Positions 23,650-25,204 of a stretch of DNA of 25,204 nucleotides are shown here, piece after piece. Below the pieces are notes generated by a model. That model did no database searches. It was not told where the DNA came from and saw only the letters and a program-made list of their open reading frames with translations. The translations under genes were made by a program, and so were the position numbers. Source of the stretch: a virus; IMG/VR virus record IMGVR_UViG_3300017739_003719, positions 1 through 25,204 of that record. One strand, written 5' to 3'. Within the stretch, counting starts at the first letter, position 1, and the number at the start of each line of letters is the position of its first letter.

Positions 23650-23677
23650 AGTATAGCACGCTCAGAAGATCAGTCAA
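23650..23677 (-). promoter_or_regulatory. Sigma70-like promoter upstream of the nuclease/glycan genes
   Basis: On the minus strand TTGACT (23677-23672) and TATACT (23655-23650) are separated by 16 bases; each hexamer matches the consensus at 5 of 6 positions. It lies across the stop codon of the metallopeptidase gene and in the only 39-bp intergenic gap of the window. The expected start is near 23643, giving a leader of about 13 bases that already holds the AAGGAG site of the nuclease gene. This fits an early, host-polymerase promoter. Confidence 0.6.
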
Positions 23678-24359
23678 GGTTCTCTGGATCTTGTAGCAAC
23701 TTTATCTTGTTGTATAATTCTGGTGACACTTTCTTAAAGAAGTTGTGATTACTATCCAAATAGAATTCGGTAAATCCAACACCAAAATATTCTCTTAAGT
23801 CTGTGGCAGCATATGGGCTAATAAACACCCCCGCCATAAAAGTTGATAGCTTGTCATACCCTACTGTCTTATGGAGAAAGTCATCAAATTCTTGATCAAA
23901 TTCAACATTCATAAACATACTTTTATGGGCCTTGTGACCCATCTTCCAAAGAATGTTATATATGTGCTCTCGCTTTCTCAAGAACTCGTTTCTTATTTTT
24001 GCATCGCCGTAAATAAATTCCCCATAAGTTTCTTCTACAGAGTGAGCTATTTCATGAATAACATCATCATAAAAATCAGCGTCATTATCCTGATCTGGTG
24101 AGATGTACAAGGCACTGTCTTTGTAGAATGCGTTTATACCTCTTTCAGTGAACTCATCAAAATGACCTATAATAATCATCTCAACATTGGATAGGAGGTG
24201 TTCGGGTATTCTATTTTCAACCTTACTGACAACTCTTTCTATATCAACTCTGTGGTTATTCAACTGATCTTTAAAATAGACGTGAATACCTGTCGGTGTA
24301 TAAAAATTGCTTTGTTGTTCAATCAGTTGTTTCTGTTTCTGTGCCACGTATTTGCGCAT
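23670..24359 (-). CDS. HEXXH zinc-metallopeptidase-like protein
   Basis: A 229-residue protein whose centre carries H102-E-I-A-H106, the zinc-binding and catalytic HEXXH motif, preceded by a Y-D-D-V-I strand and helix start. A likely third ligand is the Glu in G-V-G-F-T-E-F-Y near residue 205, as in gluzincin-type peptidases. There is no signal peptide or membrane segment, so it would act in the infected cell or in the virion. It may process a host or phage protein, but the substrate is unknown and it could instead be a non-proteolytic metal protein. The ATG at 24359 (AAGG 8 bases upstream) lies inside the end of the previous gene, a 41-bp overlap. A promoter for the next gene begins at its stop codon. 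Confidence 0.72.
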   Translation of the reverse strand: MRKYVAQKQKQLIEQQSNFYTPTGIHVYFKDQLNNHRVDIERVVSKVENRIPEHLLSNVEMIIIGHFDEFTERGINAFYKDSALYISPDQDNDADFYDDVIHEIAHSVEETYGEFIYGDAKIRNEFLRKREHIYNILWKMGHKAHKSMFMNVEFDQEFDDFLHKTVGYDKLSTFMAGVFISPYAATDLREYFGVGFTEFYLDSNHNFFKKVSPELYNKIKLLQDPENLD

Positions 24360-24588
24360 CGTCTAAACCTTGCTTATAGCCTCTAATCCAGTTCTCTTCC
24401 GCCATCACCATTAGGAATTCTGGAAACTCTGATGCCAAAGTCTCAGCGACCATTTGTACAGTGACAAAGTATTCACCTTCATCTTCCTTCGTTGCAAATC
24501 TTTTGCCAACATAATCAACAATCATTTGCTTGAGCGGGTTGTCTTTTCTAACTGCGACATGCAGCATTGGGTTTTCATTTGTATTCAT
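24319..24588 (-). CDS. Hypothetical 89-residue protein
   Basis: A small, acidic, mostly helical protein. The C-terminal half has an E-N-W-I-R-G-Y-K-Q-G-L-D-D-A segment at about 65-78, and the tail is Thr/Glu-rich. There is no membrane segment, cysteine or catalytic motif, and I do not recognise a family. An AAGGAG site stands about 6 bases before the ATG, which supports translation. Its 5' end overlaps the hydroxylase gene by 14 bp and its 3' end runs 41 bp into the metallopeptidase gene. The double overlap and the good ribosome site make it a real gene rather than a shadow. Confidence 0.65.
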   Translation of the reverse strand: MNTNENPMLHVAVRKDNPLKQMIVDYVGKRFATKEDEGEYFVTVQMVAETLASEFPEFLMVMAEENWIRGYKQGLDDAQIRGTETETTD

Positions 24589-25024
24589 ATTTTCTCCTTG
24601 TTCCCATTATTAAATCTGCGAGTGGGTGTACAACACACCAGTTCATGTTTTGATTCTTTCCCATATGGTGGTCATAGTGCCACGGTATTGCTTTTCTTGC
24701 AAAGTTTGGGTATGCATGTGCGACTGTGTGAAGAACATAATAAGTTCCAGCATGGACAGCCATAGCATAATACATATAAGGAAGTATGAACCAAATTGGA
24801 ATGGCGAGGACACAGAGAGATAACACACCAACAATTTCTCTTCCAGATATTGATTTGTCGATAAAGTCATTTCTTCTAGCATTTGCATGATGATGTCCCC
24901 AGTGAAACGAAAAGATAGAAACTTTCTTCTTTCCTAGTTCGTGCAAGATGTGTTTGTGTACAGTCCACTCGATAAAAGAGGCTGCTATAAGACCAGCCAA
25001 AGTCTGCAAAATAACATAAATCAT
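24575..25024 (-). CDS. Fatty acid hydroxylase / sterol desaturase superfamily membrane enzyme
   Basis: A 149-residue integral membrane protein with the histidine clusters of the di-iron fatty acid hydroxylase superfamily: H23-K-H-I-L-H28, H41-W-G-H-H-H46, H99-x3-H103, H116-Y-D-H-H120 and H133. Hydrophobic segments lie at about 3-19 and 64-100. The family uses a di-iron centre and O2 to hydroxylate or desaturate lipids, sterols or carotenoids. It is shorter than many cellular members (200-300 residues), like compact carotenoid-hydroxylase-type forms. It would act in the host membrane, probably changing lipids or pigments during infection; the substrate is unknown. It starts within the phoH stop codon (ATGA overlap), so its translation is coupled to phoH. 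Confidence 0.85.
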   Translation of the reverse strand: MIYVILQTLAGLIAASFIEWTVHKHILHELGKKKVSIFSFHWGHHHANARRNDFIDKSISGREIVGVLSLCVLAIPIWFILPYMYYAMAVHAGTYYVLHTVAHAYPNFARKAIPWHYDHHMGKNQNMNWCVVHPLADLIMGTRRKYEYK

Positions 25025-25204
25025 AGTACCTTCGAAGCTAATGTGGCTACTTCTGATCTTTCGCCCTTTCTAAAGGTAACGTGTCCAGACAGATGAAACT
25101 GCTTAAACTTTTCGACAGCGTGGGCTAGGCCGTTGCTTGTCTCATTCACATAAACATTATCAATCTGTTCAACATCTCCAGTGAGTACGATTTTAGTATT
25201 TTCG
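25021..25204 (-). CDS. phoH: PhoH-family ATPase, C-terminal end (5' part outside window)
   Basis: The frame runs from the window edge to a TGA at 25021-25023 and encodes about 60 C-terminal residues. The piece shows the end of the PhoH P-loop NTPase domain: K-I-V-L-T-G-D-V-E-Q-I-D-N (sensor region), S-N-G-L-A-H-A-V-E-K-F, and the closing F-R-K-G-E-R-S-E-V-A motif with an arginine-finger-type Arg. PhoH is very common in T4-like marine phages and is thought to act in RNA metabolism, alone or as a PIN-PhoH fusion; which form this is cannot be seen. Family assignment is firm for such a short piece because of the T-G-D-x-x-Q-I-D and K-G-E-R-S motifs. Confidence 0.88.
   Translation of the reverse strand, partial: ENTKIVLTGDVEQIDNVYVNETSNGLAHAVEKFKQFHLSGHVTFRKGERSEVATLASKVL

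Overview
The window looks like part of the genome of a large, AT-rich, T4-superfamily tailed phage (myovirus), most like those from marine or other aquatic bacteria. The supporting genes are a gp6-type baseplate wedge protein, a gp25-type baseplate protein, a gp55-type late sigma factor, PhoH, a tail-associated amidase and small phage-type regulators. All 27 genes lie on the minus strand. They are packed end to end with 1-8 bp overlaps or gaps of a few bases, and the longest non-coding gap is 39 bp. I see no tRNA, insertion sequence, CRISPR array or integrase. The host cannot be named from this sequence.

Reading in the direction of transcription (25204 down to 1):
(1) 25204-23670 is a metabolic block. 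It holds the 3' end of phoH, a small fatty-acid-hydroxylase/sterol-desaturase membrane enzyme, an unknown protein and an HEXXH zinc-metallopeptidase-like protein.
(2) At 23650-23677 there is a sigma70-like promoter. It is followed by a PD-(D/E)XK nuclease with Cas4/AddB-like cysteines.
(3) 22860-11996 is a glycan cassette of about 11 kb and eleven genes. It encodes a GT4 glycosyltransferase, a GT4-GT2 double glycosyltransferase, a GT29 (sialyltransferase-family) protein, a CMP-sugar-synthetase-like protein, a GT2-like protein and an HpcH/HpaI aldolase. It also encodes a SIS isomerase-HAD phosphatase fusion, a P-loop kinase-class II aldolase fusion, a sugar nucleotidyltransferase, a HAD phosphatase, a GDPD-like phosphodiesterase and an NAD-dependent epimerase.
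(4) 12012-10259 holds small regulators: an unknown protein, an FmdB-type zinc ribbon, a one-helix membrane protein, the gp55-like sigma factor and another small protein. An exact sigma70 consensus lies about 400 bp upstream, inside the epimerase gene.
(5) 10266-1 is the late structural block: amidase, a spike-like protein, a giant 2172-residue protein, gp25 and gp6 (cut by the window edge).

The most striking content is the glycan cassette. It seems to contain activities to build, activate and transfer unusual sugars: carbon-carbon bond formation by two aldolases, isomerisation, phosphorylation and dephosphorylation, nucleotide activation by two transferases, and five glycosyltransferase domains. 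A CMP-ulosonic-acid-type synthetase sits directly next to a GT29 protein, with an HpcH/HpaI aldolase two genes away. This suggests, without proving it, a phage-encoded route to a CMP-activated keto-sugar acid. The product could decorate the host surface during infection or modify virion proteins.
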